Positions 37,477-46,194 of a stretch of 64,000 nucleotides of DNA are shown here, one piece after another (the first letter of the stretch is position 1; the number at the start of each line of letters is the position of its first letter). The position numbers and the translations under genes were made by a program. The stretch spans positions 1 to 64,000 of IMG/VR virus record IMGVR_UViG_3300020581_000008; one strand, given 5' to 3'. This DNA is from a virus. The notes under the pieces are model-generated. The model saw nothing but the letters and a program-made list of their open reading frames with translations, was not told the DNA's origin and did no database searches.

Positions 37477-38406
37477 ATGGCTCTGACACTCATCGAGGCG
37501 TCCAAGCTGAATAGCGGCGACGTGCTCAAGAGCACTGTCATCGAGGCATTCGCACGGGAGAGCGACATCCTCAAGGTGCTGCCCTTTGAAGACATCCAGG
37601 GCGGCGGCGTTACGTACAACCGGGAGAGCACGCTGCCAGGCATTGCGTTCCGCGGCGTCAACGAGTCTTTTACGCCCAGCACCGGCGTCGTGAACCCCCT
37701 GACAGACGCACTGTCAATCATCGGCGGCGAAGTGGACGTGGACCGCTTCATCATCAGGACGCGCGGCGTGGCGGTGCGCGCCAACCACGTCATGATGAAG
37801 GTGAAGGCGCTAGCCGCGCAGTTCACCACCAGCTTCATCAAAGGTGACAGCACCGTCGATCAGCGGCAGTTCGACGGGTTGCAGGTGCGGTTGACCGGCA
37901 ACCAGCTGATCAGCGCGGGCAGCGCGGCTGGTGGCGCTGCGCTTTCGCTCTCGGCCGTTGACCAAGCGATCGACCAGTGCTACAGCCCGACGCACATCAT
38001 CCTGTCCAAGGCGCTGCGGCGCCGCTTCCAGCAGGCTGCACGCAACGTGAACGTTGGCGGTTATATCACGTGGGAGCCGGACGAGTTTGGTCAGAAGGTG
38101 ATCAACTACCAGGGGCTGCCGCTGCTCGTGGCGTACAGCGACAACGGGGGCGACGAGGTGCTGCCTTTCACCGAGGCGGCTGCCTCTGGTGCGGCAACCG
38201 CAACCTCTCTCTACGTTGTCAGCCTCGGCCCCGAGCGCCTCACTGGCATCCAGAACGGCACCATCGACGTGCGTGACCTCGGCGAGTTGCAGGCGAATGC
38301 CGTCACGTTCCGTACGCGCGTGGAATGGTACACCGGCGTTGCGTTCTACCACCCGCGCGCCGCGGTGCGCGTCAACCAGATCGGCAACCTGGCCCTCGTG
38401 GCCTAA
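37477..38406 (+). CDS. major capsid protein
   Basis: Encodes 309 aa. SGDVLKSTVIEAFARESDIL, LPFEDIQGGGVTYNRESTLP, VRANHVMMKVKALA, SPTHIILSKALRRRFQQAAR and VNYQGLPLLVAYSD fit HK97-fold phage major capsid proteins of ~300 residues. No N-terminal delta domain is apparent, consistent with the separate scaffold. GGAGG precedes ATG 37477. Confidence 0.85.
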   Translation: MALTLIEASKLNSGDVLKSTVIEAFARESDILKVLPFEDIQGGGVTYNRESTLPGIAFRGVNESFTPSTGVVNPLTDALSIIGGEVDVDRFIIRTRGVAVRANHVMMKVKALAAQFTTSFIKGDSTVDQRQFDGLQVRLTGNQLISAGSAAGGAALSLSAVDQAIDQCYSPTHIILSKALRRRFQQAARNVNVGGYITWEPDEFGQKVINYQGLPLLVAYSDNGGDEVLPFTEAAASGAATATSLYVVSLGPERLTGIQNGTIDVRDLGELQANAVTFRTRVEWYTGVAFYHPRAAVRVNQIGNLALVA

Positions 38407-38429
38407 ACAGGAGGCAACAGAAAAGGGCT

Positions 38430-38915
38430 ATGAGCCGGAACCGCACCTTTACCTACGACTCTGGGCTGCTGCTCAGCGATGGCCTGACGGCACAGACGGC
38501 GAGCGGTAACGCGCTGGTCGGCGGCGCATCGCAGATCCTCAACCTTGGCGGCGGCCCGCCCAGCACCCTCGGCGGCCCGACCGAATACGGCATGTTCGAG
38601 GCGTATCTCGTCGTGGACATCACGGCGATCGAGATCAACACCTTGTCGCTCTACAAGCTCGGCTGGCAGTTGTCCGACAGCTCGACATTCGCCAGCGGCG
38701 TGGTGGAGAAGGCTACCTTCCTCGTCGGCAATACCACCGCACTGGACGCAGGCGCCAGCACCGGCGTGGGGCGCTATGTCTTCATGGTGGACAACAGCTA
38801 TCCCGAGGGCACGCTTTACCAGTATGCCCGCATCTACCTGACGGCGAGCGGCACCATCACGACCGGCATCGCGTACCGTGCCTTCCTGGCACCGCTGATG
38901 GGTGCTGGCGGGTAA
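38430..38915 (+). CDS. capsid-adjacent structural protein
   Basis: Encodes 161 aa (MSRNRTFTYDSGLLLSDGLT). Beta-rich with VVDITAIEINTLSLYKLGWQ. Its place after the capsid gene suggests a decoration or head-stabilising protein; no family recognised. GGAGG at 38410-38414 and AAAAGGG just upstream. Confidence 0.6.
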   Translation: MSRNRTFTYDSGLLLSDGLTAQTASGNALVGGASQILNLGGGPPSTLGGPTEYGMFEAYLVVDITAIEINTLSLYKLGWQLSDSSTFASGVVEKATFLVGNTTALDAGASTGVGRYVFMVDNSYPEGTLYQYARIYLTASGTITTGIAYRAFLAPLMGAGG

Positions 38916-38957
38916 ACCGCAGCAGGCCGAAACCAAAACGGGGGGAGGGGGTAACGC

Positions 38958-39410
38958 ATGCTGCCTAAGGTTACGCTGTATCACAAGGAAACCGGCGAGG
39001 CGATCGAGCGCTTTGGTGTGGATGCGCGCGAGATCCTGTCGTCCGGAGAGTGGGGGTTTGAGCCGCCGCCTGGCGTGGTGCCCGCGGCGGCCGCCGTGCA
39101 GCCTGTAAGCAGCGCTGGCGACGAGCCTGTCAAGTCACCGCTGCGCCTGATGCCGGGGCTAACTGCTGCCGGCGAAAAGTTCCTCCACGGCTACGGCGTC
39201 GAGACGTTGGAAGAACTTGCCCAAACGCCGTTGCACAAGCTCCAAGTCCTCCCCGAGTGGAGAGCGCTGGAAATCGAGGACCAGGAGCCGATCGAGGAAT
39301 ACCTGCAAAACGCTGCCAGCAAGGCCGACACCAAGGCGGCCGTTGCGACCAGCAGCCGGCGCGGCGGCAAGGCAACGCCTGCGCCCGCTGCGCAGCAGCC
39401 GGCGGGTTAA
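38958..39410 (+). CDS. structural-region protein with VDAREIL motif and helix-hairpin-helix-like part
   Basis: Encodes 150 aa. The N-terminus (KVTLYHKETGEAIERFGVDA, REIL) is a small module typical of phage head-tail regions and shared with the gene at 32597. Residues ~65-110 (LTAAGEKFLHGYGVETLEEL, PLHKLQVLPEW) resemble helix-hairpin-helix-like repeats. Flexible basic C-terminus. Probably a head completion accessory. Confidence 0.6.
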   Translation: MLPKVTLYHKETGEAIERFGVDAREILSSGEWGFEPPPGVVPAAAAVQPVSSAGDEPVKSPLRLMPGLTAAGEKFLHGYGVETLEELAQTPLHKLQVLPEWRALEIEDQEPIEEYLQNAASKADTKAAVATSSRRGGKATPAPAAQQPAG

Positions 39411-39413
39411 CGC

Positions 39414-39932
39414 GTGGCGTTGACCCTAGAGGATGGGACCGGAATAGCGAATGCCGACAGCTACGTCGCAAGCGCAACCATCGACACGTATGCAGCAGGC
39501 AGCCCCATCGGGCAGTGGTGGCTGGCGCTCGCCACGCAACTGCTCAAGGACGACTGCGCACGCCAGGCGGCGCGCTACCTCGACAGCGTGTATGCCTCGC
39601 CCAACCGCCTCACGGGGCGCCGCCAATACCCCACGCAGGGGCTCGCGTGGCCACGCGCTTACTGTTTCGACCGTGACTCCGTACCGGTCAACCAAAACTA
39701 CATCCCGCCGCCATGGGTCACGGCGCAGATCGAATTGGCTCTCCGCGCTGCGCAGTATGGCAGCACCCTCACGCCCGACCTCACGCGCATCGGCGGTTTC
39801 GCGCGGCGAGAGCAGGTTGGTTCCGTCTCGATCGAATTCATGCCGGGTGCGCCCGCGCAGCGCCAGTACCCATATGTCGAGCAAGTGCTGGCGCCGATCC
39901 TCCAGCCGGCAAGCGTACTGATGAGGGGATAA
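39414..39932 (+). CDS. head-tail adaptor (DnaT-like family)
   Basis: Encodes 172 aa from GTG 39414. [43 protein letters not shown] and a helical region match the phage 'DnaT-like' family that sits in head-tail connector positions. It should join portal and tail. Overlap and spacing (three bases) with the previous gene support coupling. Confidence 0.75.
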   Translation: MALTLEDGTGIANADSYVASATIDTYAAGSPIGQWWLALATQLLKDDCARQAARYLDSVYASPNRLTGRRQYPTQGLAWPRAYCFDRDSVPVNQNYIPPPWVTAQIELALRAAQYGSTLTPDLTRIGGFARREQVGSVSIEFMPGAPAQRQYPYVEQVLAPILQPASVLMRG

Positions 39933-39937
39933 CGGAC

Positions 39938-40273
39938 ATGGCTGCCGTGACACCAGTTGTAGGGCCGCAGGTGTTGCAGGCCGCTGCGGTGGCGAATGGC
40001 AACGGCACGCAGTTGGATTGCGGCGGCTTGTCCAATATCGGCGTCCAAGTTACGGGGATCACAACCGCAACGGTGAACTTCGAGGCCACAATCGACGGCA
40101 GCACTTGGTACCCGGTAAGCGCCCTTGCGCATGCCAGCGCCACACAAGTCACCAGCACGGCAGCAGACGGCCTTTTCCGTGCCGACGTCCGCGGCTTTCT
40201 GTCGTTTCGCGCACGGATCAGCGGTTGGTCCGTTGGCGCCATCACGGTCACGGCAGTAGGGGTCTACGAGTAG
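39938..40273 (+). CDS. structural protein, beta-rich
   Basis: Encodes 111 aa ([20 protein letters not shown]). [16 protein letters not shown] and [20 protein letters not shown] are typical of small beta-sandwich phage structural proteins. Located in the head-tail region. Confidence 0.6.
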   Translation: MAAVTPVVGPQVLQAAAVANGNGTQLDCGGLSNIGVQVTGITTATVNFEATIDGSTWYPVSALAHASATQVTSTAADGLFRADVRGFLSFRARISGWSVGAITVTAVGVYE

Positions 40274-40287
40274 GGCGCGGCGCCGCT

Positions 40288-41562
40288 ATGGCCATCAACA
40301 CCACAACTCGGTTACTGACGCCTAGTCCTGTTGAGCCGTCGATCTCGATCACGGATCTACAGCAGGCTTTCGGCGCGGCCGGGCTCCTCCCGCTCTCTGG
40401 CTATGGCGGCGGCGGTAGCAGCGCGGTGTGGTACACCGGCAGCGGTGTGCCGAGCAGCGGCACGGGCAACGTAGGCGATCTATATCTCAACACCGCAACC
40501 GGCAACGTGTATCAGAAAGGCGCCGGCGGTTGGGGTGCGCCGATCGAGAACCTCGTCGGCCCTGCGGGCGCTACTGGCGCGGCTGGTGCAGCAGGCGCCA
40601 CGGGGCCTGCTGGCCCTACCGGGCCAACGGGGGCTACCGGGGCCACGGGCGCAACTGGCGCCGCCGGGGCGACGGGGCCGCAAGGCCCGGCTGGCGCCAC
40701 AGGTGCCACCGGCCCAACGGGGCCGCAAGGGCCTGCCGGGCTAGGCAATCCGCTCGGGGCAGGATCGCTCGGCGCGGCAGCGGCGCAGTTTGTTGCGGCT
40801 GGGGACGGTTTCTGGCAGCCCGCGGCGCATGTCGTCGGTGTCCAGGCCGACTCATTCGATGTGGAGCGCTGGGAGGCGGCGGCCTCGGCGGTCAACTACC
40901 TGCGGGTGATCGCGCCGGCGACTGGCGGCAGCGTCCAACTGGCCGCGGCTGGCTCCGACGCGACGGTTGGCTTGACGCTCACGCCGAAGAACAACGGCAA
41001 CGCGCTCTTCAACAGCACTGGCATCTTCCAGATCGGCGGTAGCGGCAACGCGAACCCCGGGCTCGCCACCTACATAGCGGGCTTCTACGGTAGCGGCCCA
41101 GGTAACGCTGTTCTCGGGCTCTTGCGGGCCGACGGCGCAGCCCTGTGCCACCTGGCGATCGCCGGCCTTGAGTTGACCGACGCAGGAGGCCTCGGTGATA
41201 CGAGCCACAACATTCTGGTCTTCGATATCGCGCGCCATCAGCAGGTCTACGTCAGCGACTGGACCGCCGGCTGGTACAGCGGTTCGCTGAACCCTGGAGC
41301 TGGCCACGCGCCGGACGTTTCGGTCGGCCGCGCGAGCGCAGGGGGCGTCCTCTCCGTCAATAGCAGCGCCAGCAACGATGGACTCGGCAAGATCGCCTTC
41401 GGCGGCGGCCGAGCCATCGGCCTCACCTCTACGGCCGCCGCCGCCACCACCACTGAGTATCCAAACAGCGGCGATTGGGGTTTGCACAAGAACACCACGA
41501 CCGGCGTAACGATGCTGGTCCGCAACGACGGCGGCACGATCAAGTCCGCCGCGCTGGCATAG
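40288..41562 (+). CDS. collagen-like repeat structural protein
   Basis: Encodes 424 aa. Residues 91-151 are 20 uninterrupted Gly-X-Y triplets ([10 protein letters not shown]..., mostly [12 protein letters not shown]), which would form a trimeric collagen helix. An N-terminal part with [20 protein letters not shown] precedes it, and a beta-rich C-terminal domain of ~270 residues follows. Such proteins are head fibres or tail fibres that contact the host. Its location in the head-tail block suggests a head or neck fibre. Confidence 0.8.
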   Translation: MAINTTTRLLTPSPVEPSISITDLQQAFGAAGLLPLSGYGGGGSSAVWYTGSGVPSSGTGNVGDLYLNTATGNVYQKGAGGWGAPIENLVGPAGATGAAGAAGATGPAGPTGPTGATGATGATGAAGATGPQGPAGATGATGPTGPQGPAGLGNPLGAGSLGAAAAQFVAAGDGFWQPAAHVVGVQADSFDVERWEAAASAVNYLRVIAPATGGSVQLAAAGSDATVGLTLTPKNNGNALFNSTGIFQIGGSGNANPGLATYIAGFYGSGPGNAVLGLLRADGAALCHLAIAGLELTDAGGLGDTSHNILVFDIARHQQVYVSDWTAGWYSGSLNPGAGHAPDVSVGRASAGGVLSVNSSASNDGLGKIAFGGGRAIGLTSTAAAATTTEYPNSGDWGLHKNTTTGVTMLVRNDGGTIKSAALA

Positions 41563-41571
41563 GGAGACTCG

Positions 41572-41826
41572 ATGATCGTCAAGAATCAAGACGGAAGCGC
41601 CACTATCACCGACAAGGATGGAAACGTCGTCCGCTACGAGATCGGACTGGATCCGAACGGTTCCGACCGCATGCAGCTGCTCTCGACCGGGAGCACGGGC
41701 AATCCTTCCCCGATTTTCGAGGGCGAAAACAGCGCCGGGCGCGCCAGCGGGCGATTCATCGATTGCGGTGGCTCGGCCGATGTGCTGACCGACCCCGAGA
41801 CCGGCTTCGTTCGCTGGGCCGGTTAA
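41572..41826 (+). CDS. hypothetical small structural-region protein
   Basis: Encodes 84 aa (MIVKNQDGSATITDKDGNVV). Beta-rich with KNQDGSATITDKDGN and GRFIDCGGSADVLTD. Follows the fibre gene by nine bases and may be its accessory. No family recognised. Confidence 0.55.
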   Translation: MIVKNQDGSATITDKDGNVVRYEIGLDPNGSDRMQLLSTGSTGNPSPIFEGENSAGRASGRFIDCGGSADVLTDPETGFVRWAG

Positions 41827-41829
41827 CCG

Positions 41830-42021
41830 ATGGCCTTTCTCGTCCAAGATGGCCCGATGGCCCTGATTTACGAGGCGCTCGCGACGCACCCCGTAGTGCG
41901 TGCTTGGCAGATCGTGAACAACCTGCAACCGGTTGCAATCCAGGCTGCACCAGCCGCGGCTGCGCCGCCGCCCGAGCAGCCCGAGCAGGCGCCACCAAAG
42001 CCCAAGCAGCACCGCAAGTAA
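41830..42021 (+). CDS. hypothetical small protein with Pro-rich tail
   Basis: Encodes 63 aa (MAFLVQDGPMALIYEALATH). One helix, then a proline/lysine tail (PPKPKQHRK). Starts three bases after the preceding stop. Function unknown. Confidence 0.5.
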   Translation: MAFLVQDGPMALIYEALATHPVVRAWQIVNNLQPVAIQAAPAAAAPPPEQPEQAPPKPKQHRK

Positions 42022-42031
42022 GGACAGCCTC

Positions 42032-42697
42032 TTGACAATCACGCCGACAGCACTAGATACCGACCTGCGCGCAATGGCGCAGTCGCTGATCGGTGCGCTT
42101 GGCCGCACCCTGCTGCTGCGTCGGCCAGTGCGGCAAGAGATCAAGGCGGGGGCCAACATCGGCACCGTTGCGGTATCGCCACTGTCCTCGGCAGCGCTGT
42201 CTGTGAACGGTAGCGCGCTTGCTGGCGCAACCGCCATCGGCCTGCGGCGGCCTATGGGCTTGTCGGGGCTGCTGGTGGCCAACGACTCGCTGCTGATCGG
42301 CGGCGCAAGCTACCGCGTCGTGGGCGGCCCATACCAACCCGACGGCGCGGGCGCGCTTGCTGCCGTTACATTCACGCCAGCGCTTGCCACACCTGCCAGC
42401 GACGGCGATCCGGTGGCTGTAACGTTTTCCGGCACGGAGTACACCATCAAGGGGGCGGTTTCGGGGTTCTCGCTGTTTCTCATCAACAGCAGCGATAGCC
42501 AGATCGAGTCCGGTGATTTTAAGGTCACGATTGCGCAAGCAGACCTTGATGCGTTTGGCATTCAGCCGACCACCAAGGATGAGCTTTACAACGGGCCGGA
42601 CACAACCTACCCGCGGTGCGCGATCTTGAATGTCACGTCCATTGCGAGCGGCGAACAAGATGCAGCGGTTGAGCTACACGCGAGGGCTGCAAAGTAA
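42032..42697 (+). CDS. head-tail connector region protein
   Basis: Encodes 221 aa from TTG 42032 (LTITPTALDTDLRAMAQSLI). Beta-rich with SYRVVGGPYQPDG, TFSGTEYTIKGAVSGFSLFL and YPRCAILNVTSIASG. Placement between connector and tail terminator-like genes suggests a neck or head-completion role. Ends in TAATG overlap with the next gene. Confidence 0.6.
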   Translation: MTITPTALDTDLRAMAQSLIGALGRTLLLRRPVRQEIKAGANIGTVAVSPLSSAALSVNGSALAGATAIGLRRPMGLSGLLVANDSLLIGGASYRVVGGPYQPDGAGALAAVTFTPALATPASDGDPVAVTFSGTEYTIKGAVSGFSLFLINSSDSQIESGDFKVTIAQADLDAFGIQPTTKDELYNGPDTTYPRCAILNVTSIASGEQDAAVELHARAAK

Positions 42698-43197
42698 TGG
42701 CCGCGTCCGCCACGTTGGCGCAGTTTAATGCGCAAATCGACAAGTGGATCGGCGTCACAATACCGGCCAAGGCCGTTGCCTTCCAGAAAAAGATCCACTT
42801 TATGGTGCTGGGCGCGGCTTTCCAGGACGCGCAAGGCAACATCCGCATGGTGTCGGGGCTGCTGCAAATGACACCCGTCGATACGGGCCGTGCGCGCGGC
42901 AACTGGCAGTCGTCGGCCGGTACGCCGGCGAGCGGCACGATCGAGGGTTTTCCGAAGAGCGCGCGCAAGCCGGGCGATACCGCCGCGACGGCTGATTTCA
43001 TCGGTGCACCGCCCACACCCGCCGAGCAAGAGGCGGCCGCTGCGGGCCTCGGCGGCTTGGTCTTTGGGCAAACCAGCTACATCACGAACAATCTGCCGTA
43101 CATCGCGATCCTGAATGACGGTGGCGTCAACCGTGTGGCGCATCACATGGTGGAGCGTGCCGTGGCAAACGTGCGTAGCGTGCTGGCGGCCGGATAG
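42697..43197 (+). CDS. HK97 gp10-like neck protein
   Basis: Encodes 166 aa. LLQMTPVDTGRARGNWQSSA and the C-terminal FGQTSYITNNLPYIAILNDG with a final helix are the signature of HK97-gp10-type tail components (TPVDTG-R-NW ... NNLPYA). They form part of the head-tail joint. Overlaps the previous gene. Confidence 0.75.
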   Translation: MAASATLAQFNAQIDKWIGVTIPAKAVAFQKKIHFMVLGAAFQDAQGNIRMVSGLLQMTPVDTGRARGNWQSSAGTPASGTIEGFPKSARKPGDTAATADFIGAPPTPAEQEAAAAGLGGLVFGQTSYITNNLPYIAILNDGGVNRVAHHMVERAVANVRSVLAAG

Positions 43198-43201
43198 ACA
43201 C

Positions 43202-43492
43202 ATGGGCGTCAAGATCAACGCATGGGGCGGCACCGACAAGCGGGGAATCTATGAGTTCCACTGCCCTGGCTGCGGCCTTGCGCACGCTGTCAGCACCCGC
43301 GGGGAGCATGCGTGGACGTGGAATGGCTCGGACGAGAGCCCCACGTTTACGCCGTCGATACTGTCATGTGGCAGCGACAGCGAGCGGCGTTGCCACAGCT
43401 TTGTCAAGGACGGCCGCATTCAGTTCCTCACGGACTGTTATCACAACCTTGCGGGCCAGACGGTCGATCTGCCCGATTGGAAAGATGTGTAA
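43202..43492 (+). CDS. DUF6527-like protein
   Basis: Encodes 96 aa. FHCPGCGLAHAVS, WTWNGSDESPTFTPSILSC, CHSFVKDGRIQFLTDCYHNL and AGQTVDLPDW match DUF6527 with conserved Cys/His that probably hold zinc. Its function is not known. It sits within the tail-joining genes. Confidence 0.8.
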   Translation: MGVKINAWGGTDKRGIYEFHCPGCGLAHAVSTRGEHAWTWNGSDESPTFTPSILSCGSDSERRCHSFVKDGRIQFLTDCYHNLAGQTVDLPDWKDV

Positions 43493-43963
43493 GTGGCAAC
43501 CAATGTCCATGCGAATGCTGTGCAACTCCTCCGCGCGCGCCACGAGGCGAAATTCGACGGCAGCGGTGGCCTACGGCCCGGCTTTGCGGTCAAGTACCCG
43601 AACTCACCCGATTTTGTGCAACCGGACAACGCGCCGTGGTCCGACTGGCGCCCCATGTGGGCGCACGCTACCCAACTCACAGCCAACGCTGCGGGCGGCG
43701 AGCGCCGGATCGGTACGCTCATCGAGGACATCAACGTACCGCGACTCAACGGCGAATTGTTGCCGGCGCAGATTGGTGATGACATCTGCGTCGTCTGGCG
43801 CCCCGACACGCCGGACTTGCCATATGTCATCCCGTCGGGCGCTGGCTACAGGTTCCGTTTCTTCCCGACAACCGTTACGGAAGTTGGGATTGCGCGAGAC
43901 GACAATGCGTGGTTTCGCTGCACGGCAGTTACACCGCTCTGGTACGACTACGTCCCGAGCTAG
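43493..43963 (+). CDS. tail terminator-like protein
   Basis: Encodes 156 aa from GTG 43493. Location after the gp10-like gene and before the major tail protein, with ~150 residues and an alpha-beta look (RIGTLIEDINVPRLNGEL, DICVVWRPDTPDLPYV), fits a tail terminator or completion protein. Family not firmly recognised. Confidence 0.6.
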   Translation: MATNVHANAVQLLRARHEAKFDGSGGLRPGFAVKYPNSPDFVQPDNAPWSDWRPMWAHATQLTANAAGGERRIGTLIEDINVPRLNGELLPAQIGDDICVVWRPDTPDLPYVIPSGAGYRFRFFPTTVTEVGIARDDNAWFRCTAVTPLWYDYVPS

Positions 43964-43981
43964 GCGAGAGGAGAAAAGGCC

Positions 43982-45166
43982 ATGAGTGCGAGCAGCTCCG
44001 TACGGCATACGCGCCTAGCGACGCGCGAAACGACCTACGGCACGCCCATCAGCAGTGCGGGTAGGGTTATCCGCCGCACTGGCGGAAACTTCGCCGTCAC
44101 GACAACGGCTGGCGCCAGCAAAGAGGTGCGGACTGATTTGCAGTCCACGCAGACGTACCGCACCAACCAGGCTAGCACCTACACGATCGAGGACGAGTGG
44201 GTATACGGCGTCCACAACTACGAGCTTGAGGACCACTTCCTCAATACCTGGAGCCCGCTGCTGAGCAGTAGCGTAACGACCAGCAGCGCCACAGCGATCA
44301 GCGCGGCCAGCAGCGACAACAGTTTCAACCGCGCCACCGGCGACTTTACGGTCGATGGCGTCGTGGTGGGGGCGCCAATCAAGACTGGCGGCTTCACCAA
44401 CGCAGGGAATAACGGCGTCTTTCGGGTGGTGTCCGTAACGGCACTCAAGATCATTGTGGCGGGCACGCTCATTACGGAGGCAGCCGGCACCAATAGCCTC
44501 GTGGTGGCGCGTTACCTGCGGCAAGGCACCACGGACATGTTTGTGACGTTCGAGGAGTATTACAGCGACCTCGCGACGCCGCAGTACATCGTCTATCCCG
44601 GCATGGTGAACGACATGTGGGAGTGGAAGTTCTCTCACCCCGGCGAGATCACCACCAAGTTTGACTACAAGGGCCGGCCGCCGATTCCAGCTGCCACCAC
44701 AGGCAGCAACAACGGCACCATCACGGCGTACGCGGCTAACCCCGTGATGAACAGCAGCGACAGCTGGAAGGTGGCGATCGAGGGCGGCACGCCCATTACC
44801 GTGTGGGTGAAGGACTTCACGATCACTTGCAAGAACAACAAGCGCGAGATCGGCAGCGCCGGCACGCTGGGCGCCAAGCTGCAAGGCAAGTCCACCTTCG
44901 ACGTGGCGGGCCAGGTAGTGCTGTACAACGACGCCAACGGCCTGCTGATCGCCAACAAGCACTTTGCCTTTACTGATTCCGCCTGGGAGTTTCAGTGCAT
45001 CGATGCGCTGGGCAACACCCAGCACTTCTATATCCCGAAGCTCAACTACACCGCTGGCGCGCCGCTTTCCGGGCCAAAGGACCAGGACGTCATGATTACG
45101 TTGCCGTTCACGGCGAAGCAGGATCCTGTGACCGGCACGATGATTCAGATCTCGGCGTTTTCGTGA
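43982..45166 (+). CDS. major tail protein
   Basis: Encodes 394 aa. RHTRLATRETTYGTPISSAG, VYGVHNYELEDHFLNTW, YIVYPGMVNDMWEWKFSHPG and VWVKDFTITCKNNKREIG fit phage tail tube proteins. An inserted module at ~105-165 (SSDNSFNRATGDF, NAGNNGVFRVVSV) is shared with the hub protein at 53959. Tail tube subunits stack around the tape measure. A strong hairpin follows the stop. Confidence 0.8.
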   Translation: MSASSSVRHTRLATRETTYGTPISSAGRVIRRTGGNFAVTTTAGASKEVRTDLQSTQTYRTNQASTYTIEDEWVYGVHNYELEDHFLNTWSPLLSSSVTTSSATAISAASSDNSFNRATGDFTVDGVVVGAPIKTGGFTNAGNNGVFRVVSVTALKIIVAGTLITEAAGTNSLVVARYLRQGTTDMFVTFEEYYSDLATPQYIVYPGMVNDMWEWKFSHPGEITTKFDYKGRPPIPAATTGSNNGTITAYAANPVMNSSDSWKVAIEGGTPITVWVKDFTITCKNNKREIGSAGTLGAKLQGKSTFDVAGQVVLYNDANGLLIANKHFAFTDSAWEFQCIDALGNTQHFYIPKLNYTAGAPLSGPKDQDVMITLPFTAKQDPVTGTMIQISAFS

Positions 45167-45177
45167 CGCCGGGGGCT

Positions 45178-45237
45178 GGCGCTGCCGGGTGGCGTAAAGC
45201 CTAGGGCCGAAAGCCCGCCTCCCGGCCCGGCAGCGCC
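45178..45237 (+). promoter_or_regulatory. strong stem-loop after the major tail gene
   Basis: GGCGCTGCCGGG (45178-45189) pairs perfectly with CCCGGCAGCGCC (45226-45237), enclosing a second stem GGGC-CGAAA-GCCC. No T tract follows. It lies in the 147-bp gap between the abundant tail tube gene and the tail chaperones and probably lowers or protects transcription there. A further GTAGC/GCTAC stem lies at 45243-45269. Confidence 0.6.
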
Positions 45238-45313
45238 GGTTGTAGCAATTGGTAGATATGGGTGCTACGCGCTGCACCAATACGGGGGGCAGAAACCGGG
45301 AGGTAACAACAAC

Positions 45314-45781
45314 ATGCCTTTAGATGTGCAAGGCTACAACGCAGACCCTCTGTTGGTGAAGTGCGGGCGCCCCGTCGATCTCGGCCGCAACAAAGACGGT
45401 ACGATGCGCCGCATTTGGGTGCGCCCCTTTGGGCACGCCTACGATGCGCGGCTTTCGGCACTGCGCAAGAACGCTGGCGAGCGTGCGTGCCAAAAAGACC
45501 CAGAGCTCGACCGCGAATGCCAGATTGTGACGATGGCCGAGCTGATCCTTTGCCGGCGCGACCCGCAAGGCGCCGACATGGACGCATGGGAAAACTTCAA
45601 GGGCGCAGACGGGACAACGTACCCACCAACGCTCGAACATAAGAAGGACATGTTGCGCGGCGGCCTCCAGGGAGAAGACCCCAACAGTTACACCCGGCAG
45701 TTCTTTCTCGACGTCGCAACTGTTGCGGGCGAGCAGGCGACATTCGTTGCGGAGGAGAAGGAGGCAGCAGCAAAAAACTGA
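45314..45781 (+). CDS. tail assembly chaperone (G-like)
   Basis: Encodes 155 aa. Position directly before the tape measure, an acidic helical C-terminus and a slippery site at its end identify it as the first tail assembly chaperone. Sequence QIVTMAELILCRRDPQGADM, FKGADGTTYPPTLEHKKDM. It binds tape measure during assembly. GGGAGG precedes ATG. Confidence 0.75.
   Translation: MPLDVQGYNADPLLVKCGRPVDLGRNKDGTMRRIWVRPFGHAYDARLSALRKNAGERACQKDPELDRECQIVTMAELILCRRDPQGADMDAWENFKGADGTTYPPTLEHKKDMLRGGLQGEDPNSYTRQFFLDVATVAGEQATFVAEEKEAAAKN
45772..45778 (+). other. -1 programmed frameshift site A AAA AAC
   Basis: In the reading frame of the gene at 45314 the bases read GCA AAA AAC TGA, so A AAA AAC is a canonical X-XXY-YYZ slippery heptamer directly before the stop. 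GGAGGAGAAGGAGG lies ~8-20 bases upstream and can stimulate slipping, as in dnaX. A -1 shift continues with CTG ATG into the frame of the next gene, giving a 293-aa fusion. Confidence 0.85.
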
Positions 45782-46194
45782 TGGAGTGCCTCGCTTACGA
45801 GCTGAGGCACAGCGGCAGCCCAGAGATCAGCCAGTTCGAGCGTGACATTGCGGAGCGCGGCAACGAGGAAGCGCGGGCCAGGATTGAAAAGCGTGAGCGC
45901 AACAAACCAGAGCTCTGGGCTGCCAACCGCTTGGCGTGGCGCGTCTTCTGGCACACGACGCGCGGGCGCAGTAACGGCATGGGCATGGGGCTCATTGCGC
46001 CAAGCGAGGTGGCGACTTACCTGCACACTTGGCTGCCGGAGCTGCACCTCGACGAGGAGGAGCGCGAGGATTTGCTGCTTGCCGTCGAGCGCCTCGACGA
46101 GCGGTACTACAACCACCACAACAAGAAAAAGGACACACGGCCGCCCATTGTTGGCCCCGATGGGCGGCCCGTAGTGCCGAGCGGCGATGGCTGA
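45781..46194 (+). CDS. tail assembly chaperone, frameshift part (GT-like)
   Basis: 137 aa from ATG 45781, which overlaps the stop of the preceding gene; the main product is probably the frameshift fusion. Helical, with ERNKPELWAANRLAWRVFWH and a C-terminus ending in GPDGRPVVPSGDG. Overlaps the tape measure start by eight bases. Role: small-amount chaperone extension needed for tail tube assembly. Confidence 0.75.
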   Translation: MECLAYELRHSGSPEISQFERDIAERGNEEARARIEKRERNKPELWAANRLAWRVFWHTTRGRSNGMGMGLIAPSEVATYLHTWLPELHLDEEEREDLLLAVERLDERYYNHHNKKKDTRPPIVGPDGRPVVPSGDG

